The notes under the pieces are model-generated. The model saw only the letters and a list, made by a program, of their open reading frames with translations, was not told the DNA's origin and made no database searches. Below are positions 8,814 to 15,906 of a stretch of DNA of 64,000 bases, in pieces. The first letter of the stretch is position 1. The number at the start of each line of letters is the position of its first letter. The position numbers were made by a program, and so were the translations under genes. The stretch comes from Feifania hominis (GTDB lineage: Bacteria; Bacillota; Clostridia; Oscillospirales; Feifaniaceae), in NCBI RefSeq assembly GCF_014384765.1, contig NZ_JACRSP010000003.1, positions 186,001 to 250,000 of the forward strand. The letters are read 5' to 3'.

Positions 8814-10172
8814 CTATGTAGCGGGGGTAACGGAACTTTCACCCTGCTGCGGGACCTCGGGGAGAATGGGCGCCGGCTCGGACGGCTCGGCGGAACCACT
8901 GTTGCCGCCGCCCTGGATACCGGCATCGCCGCCGGACTGAGTGGTGCCAGGATCAGCGGGTTCCGTCACTGTGCCAGGCTCTGTCACTGTGCCAGGCTCT
9001 GTCACCGTACCGGGTTCTGTCACCGTGCCGGGTTCTGTCACTGTGCCGGGATCCGAATCGTCGGGTTTTGTATCGGTGCCGGTAGCCGTGCTGCCGCCGG
9101 GGTTCTCCTCTTTGGAGGGCTCGACCGACTCGGTTTTTTCCTCCTCCTGATCGTCGGTGTCCTCATCCTTGGGCTTTGTGGTCTTTCCGATGGGAGGCGA
9201 CCCGGTGGTGTCGGTGTAGACCTTTTCCGCGGGTGCGCCAGTTCCCATGAAATATGTCTCAAACAGATCGTAAGACTCGTCGTAATCGGGCAGGAAATAG
9301 GACACGCTGCCGACGTAGTCGCCAACCCCGGGGAATGTGTGGGTTGCGATGCCCTCCGCCGAGAAAGAGGTGAGAATGTCGAGGTTGTTCATCACGTCCG
9401 TGAGGGTGAAGTTGGTCTTGACGTACTCACTGAGCTCACGGAAGATATCGGGGGCTTTGAGCGCGTACTTCGCATCGAGCTTCTGCTGGAAGAGGGCGGC
9501 CATAAAGTCGCGCTGTACTTTCGTGCGGGTGATGTCGCCGAGCGGGTAGCGCCGAAAGCGCACGAGCTGTTCGGCCTTGTCGCCGTCGAGCAGCTGAAGC
9601 CCCGGCTGCAAGTCGATGTAGAGATCCTGCGCCGGGTCGGAGTACTTCATGCGCTGGGGCACGTCGAATTCCACGCCGCCGAGAATGTCAATGATGTTTT
9701 TGAAGCCCTCAAAGTTGACCAGTGCGTAGTAGTGTACCGGCGAACCAGTCAGCTCTTTGATGACGTCGATGAGTTTGTCCATATTCTTGCCGGCGTAGAC
9801 GGAGTTGAGTTTGCGCCACTTGCCGTTCACCTTGATGCGGGTATCGCGCGGCAGAGAGGTCAGATTGATGGTCTTGTTCTCCTTGTTGACGTTGACGAGC
9901 ATCATCACGTCGGTGCGTGTGCCGTCCTTGTCCACTCCGAGCAGAAGCACATTGTAGCTGCCCTTCTGGTAGGTCGGCTCCACCTTGGAGATATTATCCG
10001 GCGGCGGGATATCGTTCATCTTGTCAAAGGTCGGCTTGATCATGCCAAAATAGATGCCCGCAACCGCCGCTGCGAGCAGCGCCACAACGGCGATTGCAAC
10101 ACGCAGCGCAATCTGGCGCTTTTTGAGTTTACGCTTTCTGCTTGCCGGCTTCGCCGGTTTCTTCTGTTCCAT
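8814..10172 (-). CDS. LytR-CpsA-Psr (LCP) family cell-wall glycopolymer transferase
   Basis: 452 residues. LCP proteins attach teichoic acids or capsular polymers from lipid carriers to peptidoglycan outside the membrane. A basic cytoplasmic N-terminus (1-22), one membrane anchor (about 23-45) and the LCP domain (about 75-230) are seen. LCP motifs include NVLLLGVDKDGTRTDVMML, the SLPRDTRI arginine block and RFRRYPLGDITRTKVQRDF. The C-terminal 120 residues are a disordered Thr/Glu/Pro/Gly tail with five GTVTEP repeats. AAGGTGG precedes the ATG. A weak promoter (TTGCGC, 16 bp, TATAGG) lies just upstream. Confidence 0.92.
   Translation of the reverse strand: MEQKKPAKPASRKRKLKKRQIALRVAIAVVALLAAAVAGIYFGMIKPTFDKMNDIPPPDNISKVEPTYQKGSYNVLLLGVDKDGTRTDVMMLVNVNKENKTINLTSLPRDTRIKVNGKWRKLNSVYAGKNMDKLIDVIKELTGSPVHYYALVNFEGFKNIIDILGGVEFDVPQRMKYSDPAQDLYIDLQPGLQLLDGDKAEQLVRFRRYPLGDITRTKVQRDFMAALFQQKLDAKYALKAPDIFRELSEYVKTNFTLTDVMNNLDILTSFSAEGIATHTFPGVGDYVGSVSYFLPDYDESYDLFETYFMGTGAPAEKVYTDTTGSPPIGKTTKPKDEDTDDQEEEKTESVEPSKEENPGGSTATGTDTKPDDSDPGTVTEPGTVTEPGTVTEPGTVTEPGTVTEPADPGTTQSGGDAGIQGGGNSGSAEPSEPAPILPEVPQQGESSVTPAT
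8959..9048. repeat. five tandem 18-bp units inside the LCP gene
   Basis: Five consecutive 18-bp units (8959, 8977, 8995, 9013, 9031) of form GGTTCTGTCACYGTGCCG differ at a few positions. In the LCP frame they encode five copies of GTVTEP in the extracellular tail. The differences are mostly silent, which suggests selection on the peptide. Confidence 0.95.
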
Positions 10173-10290
10173 ATCCGTCCACCTTATGATTGCCCATGGC
10201 TTTTCCTATAGCTTGCGCATTTTGGCGCGCAATATTTGATGTTTAGACGCTCGAGGAGCCGCTCATGTTTCACCGTTCACAAAAAATTCA

Positions 10291-10323
10291 CGAAAAAAGG
10301 TGACGGCGTCTGCCGTCACCTTT
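10291..10323 (-). terminator. intrinsic terminator after the YdbC-like gene
   Basis: The stem AAAGGTGACGGC / GCCGTCACCTTT with a short loop is followed by six T on the minus strand, just after the stop at 10335. Confidence 0.88.
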
Positions 10324-10334
10324 GTCGGTGCAAC

Positions 10335-10556
10335 TCAGTCGAAGTCGATGCGCGCGAGCAGCTCTTTCATGGTCTTCATCTCGTCGATGGACAGTGTGAT
10401 GCCCTTGCCCATTTTGGAGTGATCCGGCGACCAGTCGCGAATGTCGAACTTGGGGTCGCGGTCGTTCCAGCTGACCATGTTGAGCTCCTTGGTCCAACCG
10501 GAGCGCTCAGAGAGAATGCCGATTTCCTCGGTGATTTCATATTTGATTTCCGCCAT
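10335..10556 (-). CDS. YdbC-like PC4-fold ssDNA-binding protein
   Basis: 73 residues covering a single PC4 (positive cofactor 4) fold domain. The sequence GWTKELNMVSWNDRDPKFDIRDW and MGKGITLSIDEM match the YdbC family of Firmicutes, whose Lactococcus member binds single-stranded DNA as a dimer. A transcription or DNA-repair role is inferred from the fold. GGAGG lies just before the ATG. There is no room for a good promoter between its start and the tRNA-Tyr terminator at 10592-10621, so it may depend on read-through of the tRNA unit. Confidence 0.88.
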   Translation of the reverse strand: MAEIKYEITEEIGILSERSGWTKELNMVSWNDRDPKFDIRDWSPDHSKMGKGITLSIDEMKTMKELLARIDFD

Positions 10557-10591
10557 GCCGGAGTGCCTCCTTACGAGCTTTTTTACTGAAA

Positions 10592-10621
10592 GAAAAACCG
10601 CAGGCCAAGCGCTGCGGTTTT
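10592..10621 (-). terminator. terminator of the tRNA-Thr/tRNA-Tyr unit
   Basis: The stem AAAACCGCA / TGCGGTTTT is followed by T-rich sequence on the minus strand and begins 2 nt after the CCA end of tRNA-Tyr. The YdbC gene starts 36 nt further on. Confidence 0.85.
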
Positions 10622-10622
10622 A

Positions 10623-10707
10623 TGGTGGGGAGAGATGGATTCGAACCATCGAAGCGAAACGCAACAGATTTACAGTCTGCCCCCTTTGGCCACTCGGGAA
10701 TCTCCCC
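10623..10707 (-). tRNA. tRNA-Tyr (GTA)
   Basis: The 85-nt gene has acceptor arms GGGGAGA / TCTCCCC, an anticodon stem-loop CAGA-CTGTAAA-TCTG with anticodon GTA, a long class II variable arm, T-arm GATGGTTCGAATCCATC and an encoded CCA (minus strand, 10625-10623). Confidence 0.97.
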
Positions 10708-10712
10708 ATAAA

Positions 10713-10788
10713 TGGAGCTGATGAACGGAATCGAACCATCAACCTGCTGATTACAAATCAGCTGCTCTGCCAGTTGAGCTACATCAGC
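10713..10788 (-). tRNA. tRNA-Thr (TGT)
   Basis: The 76-nt gene has acceptor arms GCTGATG / CATCAGC, anticodon arm GCTGA-TTTGTAA-TCAGC with anticodon TGT, T-loop GTTCGATTC and an encoded CCA. It lies 5 nt before tRNA-Tyr and shares its transcript. Confidence 0.97.
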
Positions 10789-10819
10789 ATGTCTGTCTTC
10801 AGGTAAATCAGCGAGTTGT

Positions 10820-10848
10820 AGTATACCATAGAATAGTTGTAGTGTCAA
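10820..10848 (-). promoter_or_regulatory. promoter for tRNA-Thr and tRNA-Tyr
   Basis: On the minus strand a perfect TTGACA (10843-10848), a 17-bp spacer and TATACT (10820-10825) stand 32 bp before tRNA-Thr. This strong promoter makes the Thr-Tyr pair independent of tRNA-Pro. Confidence 0.88.
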
Positions 10849-10859
10849 CCATTTTTCCA

Positions 10860-11183
10860 GCGGCGAACTCAGGCCGTCAGGATCCCCGGCGGTAAGGGAC
10901 GTGGAGTGCAATTCGGAGCCCCGGTGAAACCGCAGTTTCGCCGGGGAAAAGCAGGAACAAGGGAGAACAATGGGAAAGTGCCGCCCGAATGGGCGGCACT
11001 TTCGAGTGGAGCGGACTTTGCTCCGACATGGAAGGGGCGGTTAAAACCGATATTTTCTCGTGATGAGAAAAACCGCCGCGCAGCGGCGGCCCCAACTGCG
11101 AGCCCAGCGCAGCGGGTCGCGGTTGGAAAGGAGGAGCAAGGGAGCGGGCGGATGACGTCTTTTTTGCCTCGGGCATAAAAAGA
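10860..11183. other. non-coding hairpin array between tRNA genes
   Basis: I see no gene here. Four strong hairpins follow one another: 10919-10946 (CCCCGG-GAAAC arm), 10974-11003 (13-bp perfect stem, loop GAAT), 11067-11090 (CCGCCGC/GCGGCGG with a T tract on the minus strand), and 11154-11187 (GACGTCTTTTT/AAAAAGACGTC). The last shares four bases with the tRNA-Pro terminator, so the two cannot form together. A 22-nt near-identical direct repeat (AGCGGACTTTGCTCCGAC then RTGG) occurs at 11010 and 11195. Several minus-strand frames are open across it but are palindrome artefacts. Confidence 0.7.
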
Positions 11184-11213
11184 CGTCGGAGCAAAGCGGA
11201 CTTTGCTCCGACG
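11176..11213 (-). terminator. terminator of tRNA-Pro
   Basis: The 13-bp perfect stem CGTCGGAGCAAAG / CTTTGCTCCGACG with a 4-nt loop begins at the base next to the tRNA CCA end and is followed by TCTTTTT on the minus strand. Confidence 0.92.
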
Positions 11214-11289
11214 TGGTCCGAGTGACAGGATTTGAACCTGCGGCATCGTGGTCCCAAACCACGCGCGCTACCAGCTGCGCTACACCCGG
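11214..11289 (-). tRNA. tRNA-Pro (TGG)
   Basis: The 76-nt gene has acceptor arms CCGGGTG / CACTCGG (one G-U pair), anticodon arm CGTGG-TTTGGGA-CCACG with anticodon TGG, T-loop GTTCAAATC and an encoded CCA. Confidence 0.97.
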
Positions 11290-11316
11290 AAATGGGCGCC
11301 TTTTGGCGCGCTAATC

Positions 11317-11345
11317 AGTATAGTATAGATCAAAAACCTTGTCAA
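11317..11345 (-). promoter_or_regulatory. promoter for tRNA-Pro
   Basis: On the minus strand TTGACA (11340-11345), 17-bp spacer, TATACT (11317-11322). The -35 box lies in a short palindrome CCTTGACAAGG followed by five T, which may also act as a weak terminator for the fol operon ending at 11353. Confidence 0.88.
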
Positions 11346-11352
11346 GGCGGAC

Positions 11353-11835
11353 TCACCAGGCCATCACGGGCGTAACGCCGTCAGTCGGCATTCCGTCGAG
11401 AGCCGCGCGGATGCGCGCCGCGTGAGGGTCGTTGGGGCGCAGGACCTCCGCGAGCGGGACGAGCACAAAGGCGCGCTTGAGATACTCCGGGTGGGGCAGG
11501 GTGAGCCGCTCGTCGCACAGTGTGACAGTGCCGTAGAGAATCAGATCGATGTCGAGCGTGCGCGGACCCCAGTGGATGGTGCGCTCGCGCCCGTTTTCAA
11601 GCTCGATGCGCTGGGTCTCCCGCAGCAGCTCGTGGGGCTCAAGCCCGGTCTCGAGGCGTACGGCAATGTTGTAGAACGCCCCCTGCTCAAGATAGCCGTA
11701 GGGCGCGGTCTCATAGATGCCCGAGACCGCCTCGACGCGGGTGCCGGGCAGCTCGCGCAGCGACTGCACGGCGGTGTGCAGGTAGTTTGCCCGGTCGCCG
11801 AGGTTGGAGCCGAGCGAGAGATAGCAGGTTGCCAT
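11353..11835 (-). CDS. folK: 2-amino-4-hydroxy-6-hydroxymethyldihydropteridine diphosphokinase
   Basis: 160 residues, the common HPPK length. It transfers diphosphate from ATP to 6-hydroxymethyl-dihydropterin before condensation with p-aminobenzoate by FolP. SLGSNLGDR at the N-terminus, the pterin-binding YETAPYG, and the GPRTLDIDLILYG signature with two metal-binding aspartates are present, as is LPHPEYLKRAFVL. It is the last gene of folE-folP-folB-folK; its ATG is 2 bp from the folB stop. Confidence 0.96.
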   Translation of the reverse strand: MATCYLSLGSNLGDRANYLHTAVQSLRELPGTRVEAVSGIYETAPYGYLEQGAFYNIAVRLETGLEPHELLRETQRIELENGRERTIHWGPRTLDIDLILYGTVTLCDERLTLPHPEYLKRAFVLVPLAEVLRPNDPHAARIRAALDGMPTDGVTPVMAW

Positions 11836-11837
11836 GG

Positions 11838-12206
11838 TCAGCCGTCCTTTCTGCGCTGTGACAGCGTGACGCTCACATCCGAAAACTCCCCCTGCAGAGG
11901 GGCCTCGGGCTTGTGGACGGTCACGCTCACGAGCATGATGCGGGTGTCGAGCGCGAGAATCCGCTCACAGAGCAGACCCGCGAGCCGCTCAATGAGATTG
12001 CAGCACTCCTCGCGCGCCGTTTTGACCACAGTGCGAAACACGTCCGAATAGCTCACGGTATCGCGCAGATCGTCGCTGCGCCCGGCGGCTGCAAGGTCGA
12101 CGCCGAGCTCCACATCGAAGACAAAGGGGTGCGCCTCGCTCTTCTCATAGTCGTGCACTCCGTGGCAGGCGCGCACGGTGATGCCGGTCAGATTGATTCT
12201 GTCCAC
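11838..12206 (-). CDS. folB: dihydroneopterin aldolase
   Basis: 122 residues. It cleaves dihydroneopterin to 6-hydroxymethyl-dihydropterin and glycolaldehyde. The N-terminal INLTGITVRACHGVHDYEK and the NLIERLAGLLCERIL block are characteristic. The open frame runs further upstream, but GGGAGG six nt before the GTG at 12206 and the family N-terminus fix the start. It begins 1 bp after the folP stop. Confidence 0.94.
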   Translation of the reverse strand: MDRINLTGITVRACHGVHDYEKSEAHPFVFDVELGVDLAAAGRSDDLRDTVSYSDVFRTVVKTAREECCNLIERLAGLLCERILALDTRIMLVSVTVHKPEAPLQGEFSDVSVTLSQRRKDG

Positions 12207-12207
12207 G

Positions 12208-13029
12208 TCACACCTCCCGCAGCGCGGCGGCCACCTGCGCGCCCGCGCGGCCCGCGCGCACATTGTGTACCCGGATGATCGACGCGCCGTTGAGGATGGA
12301 GACCGTATCGGCTGCCACGGTGGCGTCGTCGCGCTCGGCGGGGACAAGGCCGGTCAGGTTCCCGAGAAAGGTCTTGCGCGACAGTCCCATCAGTACGGGC
12401 AGACCGAACTGGCACAGCTGCCGCAGGCCGCGGATGATGGCGATGTTCTGCTCGTGGGTCTTGGCAAAGCCGATGCCGGGGTCGAGTACAATCTGCTCGG
12501 GCGAGAGCCCGGCGGCCGAAGCGTCCTCAAGGGCTGCTTTGAAATATTCCGCCATGCGCTCCACCGCCCGCTCGGGCGCGACGGCGAGAAAGTCCGGCTC
12601 GTTGTGGGTGAGTACAAAGCCCGCCTGCGCCTCGGCGGCCACGCGGTAGAGATCTCCGTTTTCCTCCCTGGGCGCGACGGAGTTGACGATTGCGGCGCCT
12701 GCCTCGAGCGCCTTGTGGGCGACCTCGGCCTTGAGCGTGTCGATGGAGAGGGGGACCTTGAGCTCGGGCATGAGCCGCTTGATAACCGGCATCACCCGCA
12801 CAATCTCAATGTAGGCGGGCACAGGCTCGTGGCCCGGCCGGGTGGACTCGCCGCCGAGATCGAGAATGTCCGCTCCCTCGCTGACAAGGCGCAGACCCTT
12901 TTCGGCCGCCTCCTCCACGCCGGTGAGCATGCCACCGTCCGAGAAGGAGTCGGGGGTGACGTTTAAAATACCCATGACAAGCGGCTCGCCGGAGCAGTCG
13001 AGCGTGTAGCCGCGGCACTTCCAGACCAT
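12208..13029 (-). CDS. folP: dihydropteroate synthase
   Basis: 273 residues, a TIM-barrel enzyme that joins p-aminobenzoate to the pterin diphosphate and is the sulfonamide target. It shows VMGILNVTPDSFSDGG, the loop DLGGESTRPG, PLSIDTLK, VLDPGIGFAKTHEQN and a C-terminal IIRVHNV. The ATG overlaps the folE stop by one base (TGATG), indicating translational coupling. Confidence 0.96.
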   Translation of the reverse strand: MVWKCRGYTLDCSGEPLVMGILNVTPDSFSDGGMLTGVEEAAEKGLRLVSEGADILDLGGESTRPGHEPVPAYIEIVRVMPVIKRLMPELKVPLSIDTLKAEVAHKALEAGAAIVNSVAPREENGDLYRVAAEAQAGFVLTHNEPDFLAVAPERAVERMAEYFKAALEDASAAGLSPEQIVLDPGIGFAKTHEQNIAIIRGLRQLCQFGLPVLMGLSRKTFLGNLTGLVPAERDDATVAADTVSILNGASIIRVHNVRAGRAGAQVAAALREV

Positions 13030-13601
13030 CAGCGCAGCGCCCCCTTTGTGATCAGCGCGAGCGCCTCGGCGCGGGTCTTGGCGTTGGTTTTGAACGCCCC
13101 GCGCAGCGCGGAGGTCTGGGTGCGCGCGCCGGGCTTGCGGATGCCGCGCATGGTCATGCACAGATGCTCGGCCTCGACCACGACGGCGACACCGAGGGGG
13201 TCTGCCTGCTCCATGATGAAGTTTGCAATTTGGGAGGTCAGGCGCTCCTGCAGCTGGGGGCGCTTGGCGAAGCCGTCGACGATGCGCGCCACTTTCGAGA
13301 GCCCCAGCACCCGCCCGCCTTTCGGGATGTAACACACATGCGCCACGCCGAAAAAGGGCAGCAGATGGTGTTCGCAGACCGAGTAGAACGGGATGTCCTT
13401 AATCAGGATCATGTCGTCGTTCTCGTCTTCGACAAAGATTTTGACGTCGTCCGCCGGGTCGCGGTGAAGACCGGCAAATATTTCCTCATACATGCGCGCG
13501 ACCCGCTGCGGCGTCTCGCGAAGCCCCTCGCGGTCGGGGTTCTCGCCGACGGCGAGGAGAAGCTCGCGCACCGCGGCCTCAGCGCGTTTTCTATCGATCA
13601 T
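13029..13601 (-). CDS. folE: GTP cyclohydrolase I (type IA)
   Basis: 190 residues. It converts GTP to dihydroneopterin triphosphate, the first step of folate synthesis. Zinc ligands are visible in CEHHLLPFFG and in the cysteine of the late EHLCMTMRG block; QERLT and the VGENPDREGLRETP N-terminal motif are present. An in-frame GTG at 13610 exists, but AGGTGG spacing favours the ATG at 13601. It heads the fol operon. Confidence 0.96.
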   Translation of the reverse strand: MIDRKRAEAAVRELLLAVGENPDREGLRETPQRVARMYEEIFAGLHRDPADDVKIFVEDENDDMILIKDIPFYSVCEHHLLPFFGVAHVCYIPKGGRVLGLSKVARIVDGFAKRPQLQERLTSQIANFIMEQADPLGVAVVVEAEHLCMTMRGIRKPGARTQTSALRGAFKTNAKTRAEALALITKGALR

Positions 13602-13639
13602 GGATACCACCTGCTTTGACTGTAATGATGTACGTTATC

Positions 13640-13674
13640 ATTATACTGTTGGGGAAATAAAAGGTCAATTGACC
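13640..13674 (-). promoter_or_regulatory. folE operon promoter with palindrome at -35
   Basis: On the minus strand TTGACC (13663-13668), 17-bp spacer, TATAAT (13640-13645). The -35 box is the right half of the perfect 12-bp palindrome GGTCAATTGACC (13663-13674), a possible operator. Confidence 0.75.
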
Positions 13675-13713
13675 ATTTGTTTGGCAGATACGGCCAATAT
13701 TCACAAAAATTTG

Positions 13714-13742
13714 ATGACAAATTGACAATTATCGAATATAAT
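13714..13742 (+). promoter_or_regulatory. glmS promoter
   Basis: ATGACA (13714-13719), 17-bp spacer, perfect TATAAT (13737-13742). The transcript would start near 13749 and carry the ribozyme as its leader. Confidence 0.7.
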
Positions 13743-13821
13743 AGCAATAACCATCCAAATCGGCCGATGGGATGAGACGAAAGGGGGAGGTGAGAGACCG
13801 ACCGGTGAAAAAAAGGTGAAT

Positions 13822-13962
13822 AGCTCGAAAGCGCCAGGACCGGCATGGCCGGTTGACGAGGAGAGGGACATTCGAAAGATTCGGCGGGTACCCTCCGGCT
13901 GTTAGCGTGACGGCCGTCAGATTTCTCCCAAAACCCACGGGCAACCGTGAAACAAAGGAGCA
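13822..13962 (+). ncRNA. glmS ribozyme (GlcN6P-activated self-cleaving leader)
   Basis: The leader of glmS carries the ribozyme hallmarks in order: CGAAAGCGCC around the cleavage site, paired CCGG segments, GTTGACGAGGA, ATTCGAAAGATTCGGCGGGTA, CCTCCGGCTG and a 3' ACAAAGGAG. By family rule cleavage falls between 13830 and 13831 (A before GCGCC). Glucosamine-6-phosphate, the product of the downstream enzyme, is the cofactor; cleavage leads to mRNA decay and feedback control. Confidence 0.92.
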
Positions 13963-13965
13963 ATC

Positions 13966-14124
13966 ATGCAGCGCTATTTTTATGCCCAAAAACAGAAACT
14001 TACTGAAAATTTGAGAGCAGAGAGGAATCTTACATATGTGTGGAATTGTTGGATTTACCGGCGCGGGCAGCGCGACCGATATTCTGATCAGAGGCCTGAA
14101 AAAACTGGAGTACCGCGGCTATGA
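13966..14124 (+). CDS. possible 52-codon upstream ORF overlapping the glmS start
   Basis: ATG at 13966 lies 5 nt after AAAGGAG (13954-13960), a better-placed Shine-Dalgarno site than that of glmS itself. The frame runs 52 codons, passes the glmS ATG in the +2 frame relative to glmS and ends at TGA 14122-14124. The predicted peptide (MQRYFYAQKQ...) resembles nothing I know. AAAGGAG is also part of the ribozyme 3' end, so the site may be structural only. Confidence 0.25.
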   Translation: MQRYFYAQKQKLTENLRAERNLTYVWNCWIYRRGQRDRYSDQRPEKTGVPRL

Positions 14125-15853
14125 CTCGGCCGGCATCGCGGTCTTTCACGACGGGGACATCCGCATCGTCAAGGCCAAGGGGCGCCTTGCGAATCTCGAG
14201 GAGAAGATCAAGGGCGACAGCACGCTCACATCGACCTGCGGCATCGGTCACACCCGCTGGGCCACCCACGGCGAGCCGAGCGATGTGAACAGCCACCCGC
14301 ACGACAGCCACAGGATCACCGTCGTGCACAACGGCATCATTGAGAACTACATGCGCCTGAAAGAATTTCTCACCGGCAAGGGCTACGAGTTCAAGAGCGA
14401 GACCGACACCGAAGTCGTCGCCCACCTGATCGACTACTACTACAAGGGCGACCTGCTCGACGCGGTCATCACCGCCGCCGGCAAGCTCAGGGGCTCCTAT
14501 GCGCTCGGCATCCTCTGCCGGGACGACCCGACGCGCATCGTGGCGCTGCGCAAGGACAGCCCGCTGATCGTCGGCCTCGGCAAAGACGGCAACTTCATCG
14601 CCAGCGACATCCCCGCCATTCTCGAGCACACCAAGGACTACTACCTGCTCGACGAGGGCGACATCGCCGTACTCGAGCCGGGCGGCGTGACGGTCTACAA
14701 CATGGAGCGCGAGATCGTACAGAAAGAGAAGCTCACCGCGACCTGGGACGTCGCAGCGGCGGAGAAGGGCGGCTATGCCCACTTCATGCTTAAGGAGATC
14801 ATGGAGACGCCGAAAGTGCTCGCGGACACCATAAACCCCCGCGTGGAAAACGGCGAAATTCACCTCGAGCACGAGGCGGAGCTCGACGAGCTGTTCCGCT
14901 CGGTGAAAAAGGTCATGATCGTGGCCTGCGGCAGCGCAAGCCACGTCGGCTACGCGGCGAAGTACGTCATCGAGCGGCTCGCGCGGGTTCCCACCGAGGT
15001 CGACATCGCCTCGGAGTACCGCTACCGCGACCCGATTGTCGAGCCGGGCGATCTGGTGCTCGTGATCTCCCAGTCAGGCGAGACGGCCGACACCCTCGCG
15101 GCGCTGCGCCTGGCGAAGTCCAGAGGCGCTAAGGTCGCCTGCATCGTCAACGTCGTCGGCTCGTCCATCGCGCGCGAGTCGGACTATGTGCTCTACACCT
15201 GGGCGGGCCCGGAGATCGCCGTTGCGACCACCAAGGCGTTCTCGGCCCAGCTTGCGGTGATCGACCTGTTCGCGGTGCGCCTGGCGCTCGTGCGCGGCGC
15301 GATTGACGAGGCCCATGCACGGGAGCTGACCGCGGCCATCGCCGCGCTGCCCGAGCAGGCAAAGGCGCTTCTCGCCCGCGAGGAGGAGTGCAAGCGCCTC
15401 GCCGCGCGGTACCAGAACGCAAAGGACCTCTTCTTCATCGGCCGCGGGCTCGACTACGCCATTGCGATGGAGGGCTCGCTCAAGCTCAAGGAGATCTCCT
15501 ACATCCACAGCGAGGTCTACGCCGCCGGCGAGCTCAAGCACGGCACCATCTCGCTGGTGGTGGACGACACGCCGGTCATCGCCATTGCGACCCAGAGCCA
15601 TCTCATCGAGAAGACGGTCAGCAACATCAAGGAGGTCAAGGCGCGCCACGCAAAGGTGCTCGCGGTCTGCCGCGAGGGGGCGCTCGACGGCGACGTCGCC
15701 GACGACATCTTCACCATCCCCGACGGAGAGGACCTGTTCGTGCCGTCGCTGGATGTGATTCCGCTTCAGCTTCTGAGCTACTACATCGCGGTTCTGCGCG
15801 GGTGCGACGTCGACAAGCCGAGAAACCTTGCAAAGTCGGTCACCGTGGAATAG
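14036..15853 (+). CDS. glmS: glutamine-fructose-6-phosphate aminotransferase (isomerizing)
   Basis: 605 residues. It makes glucosamine-6-phosphate from fructose-6-phosphate and glutamine, the first step to UDP-GlcNAc and peptidoglycan. The N-terminal glutaminase domain starts MCGIVGFTG with nucleophile Cys2, followed by the YRGYDSAG and GHTRWATHG motifs. Two SIS domains follow (CGSASHVGYAAKY; FIGRGLDYAIAMEGSLKLKEISYIH), and the chain ends KPRNLAKSVTVE. Its own ribozyme leader provides feedback. The opposite reaction direction, GlcN6P deamination, is represented at 47815. Confidence 0.98.
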   Translation: MCGIVGFTGAGSATDILIRGLKKLEYRGYDSAGIAVFHDGDIRIVKAKGRLANLEEKIKGDSTLTSTCGIGHTRWATHGEPSDVNSHPHDSHRITVVHNGIIENYMRLKEFLTGKGYEFKSETDTEVVAHLIDYYYKGDLLDAVITAAGKLRGSYALGILCRDDPTRIVALRKDSPLIVGLGKDGNFIASDIPAILEHTKDYYLLDEGDIAVLEPGGVTVYNMEREIVQKEKLTATWDVAAAEKGGYAHFMLKEIMETPKVLADTINPRVENGEIHLEHEAELDELFRSVKKVMIVACGSASHVGYAAKYVIERLARVPTEVDIASEYRYRDPIVEPGDLVLVISQSGETADTLAALRLAKSRGAKVACIVNVVGSSIARESDYVLYTWAGPEIAVATTKAFSAQLAVIDLFAVRLALVRGAIDEAHARELTAAIAALPEQAKALLAREEECKRLAARYQNAKDLFFIGRGLDYAIAMEGSLKLKEISYIHSEVYAAGELKHGTISLVVDDTPVIAIATQSHLIEKTVSNIKEVKARHAKVLAVCREGALDGDVADDIFTIPDGEDLFVPSLDVIPLQLLSYYIAVLRGCDVDKPRNLAKSVTVE

Positions 15854-15861
15854 ACAACATA

Positions 15862-15901
15862 CAAAAGAGAGCAGCGGCCGCTCGCCGCTGCTCTCTTTTT
15901 G
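15862..15901. terminator. bidirectional terminator, glmS / AraC gene
   Basis: The stem AGAGAGCAGCGGC / GCCGCTGCTCTCT is followed by TTTT on the plus strand and by AAAAG-derived T-rich sequence on the other strand, between convergent genes. Confidence 0.85.
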
Positions 15902-15906
15902 TAAGC

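Noticed and set aside
8959..9048. Possible CRISPR or minisatellite array
   Set aside because: Units are contiguous with no spacers and code for GTVTEP repeats in frame with the LCP protein.
8298..10211. A 637-codon plus-strand open frame opposite the LCP gene
   Set aside because: It is the antisense shadow of a clear LCP-family protein in GC-rich DNA; no domain and no ribosome binding site.
10869..11262. Overlapping minus-strand open frames of 70-126 codons in the tRNA spacer
   Set aside because: They run through tRNA-Pro and perfect hairpins; such frames are artefacts of palindromic intergenic repeats.
13722..13742. TTGACA paired with TATAAT before glmS
   Set aside because: The perfect TTGACA at 13722 is only 9 bp from the TATAAT; ATGACA at 13714 has the proper 17-bp spacing.
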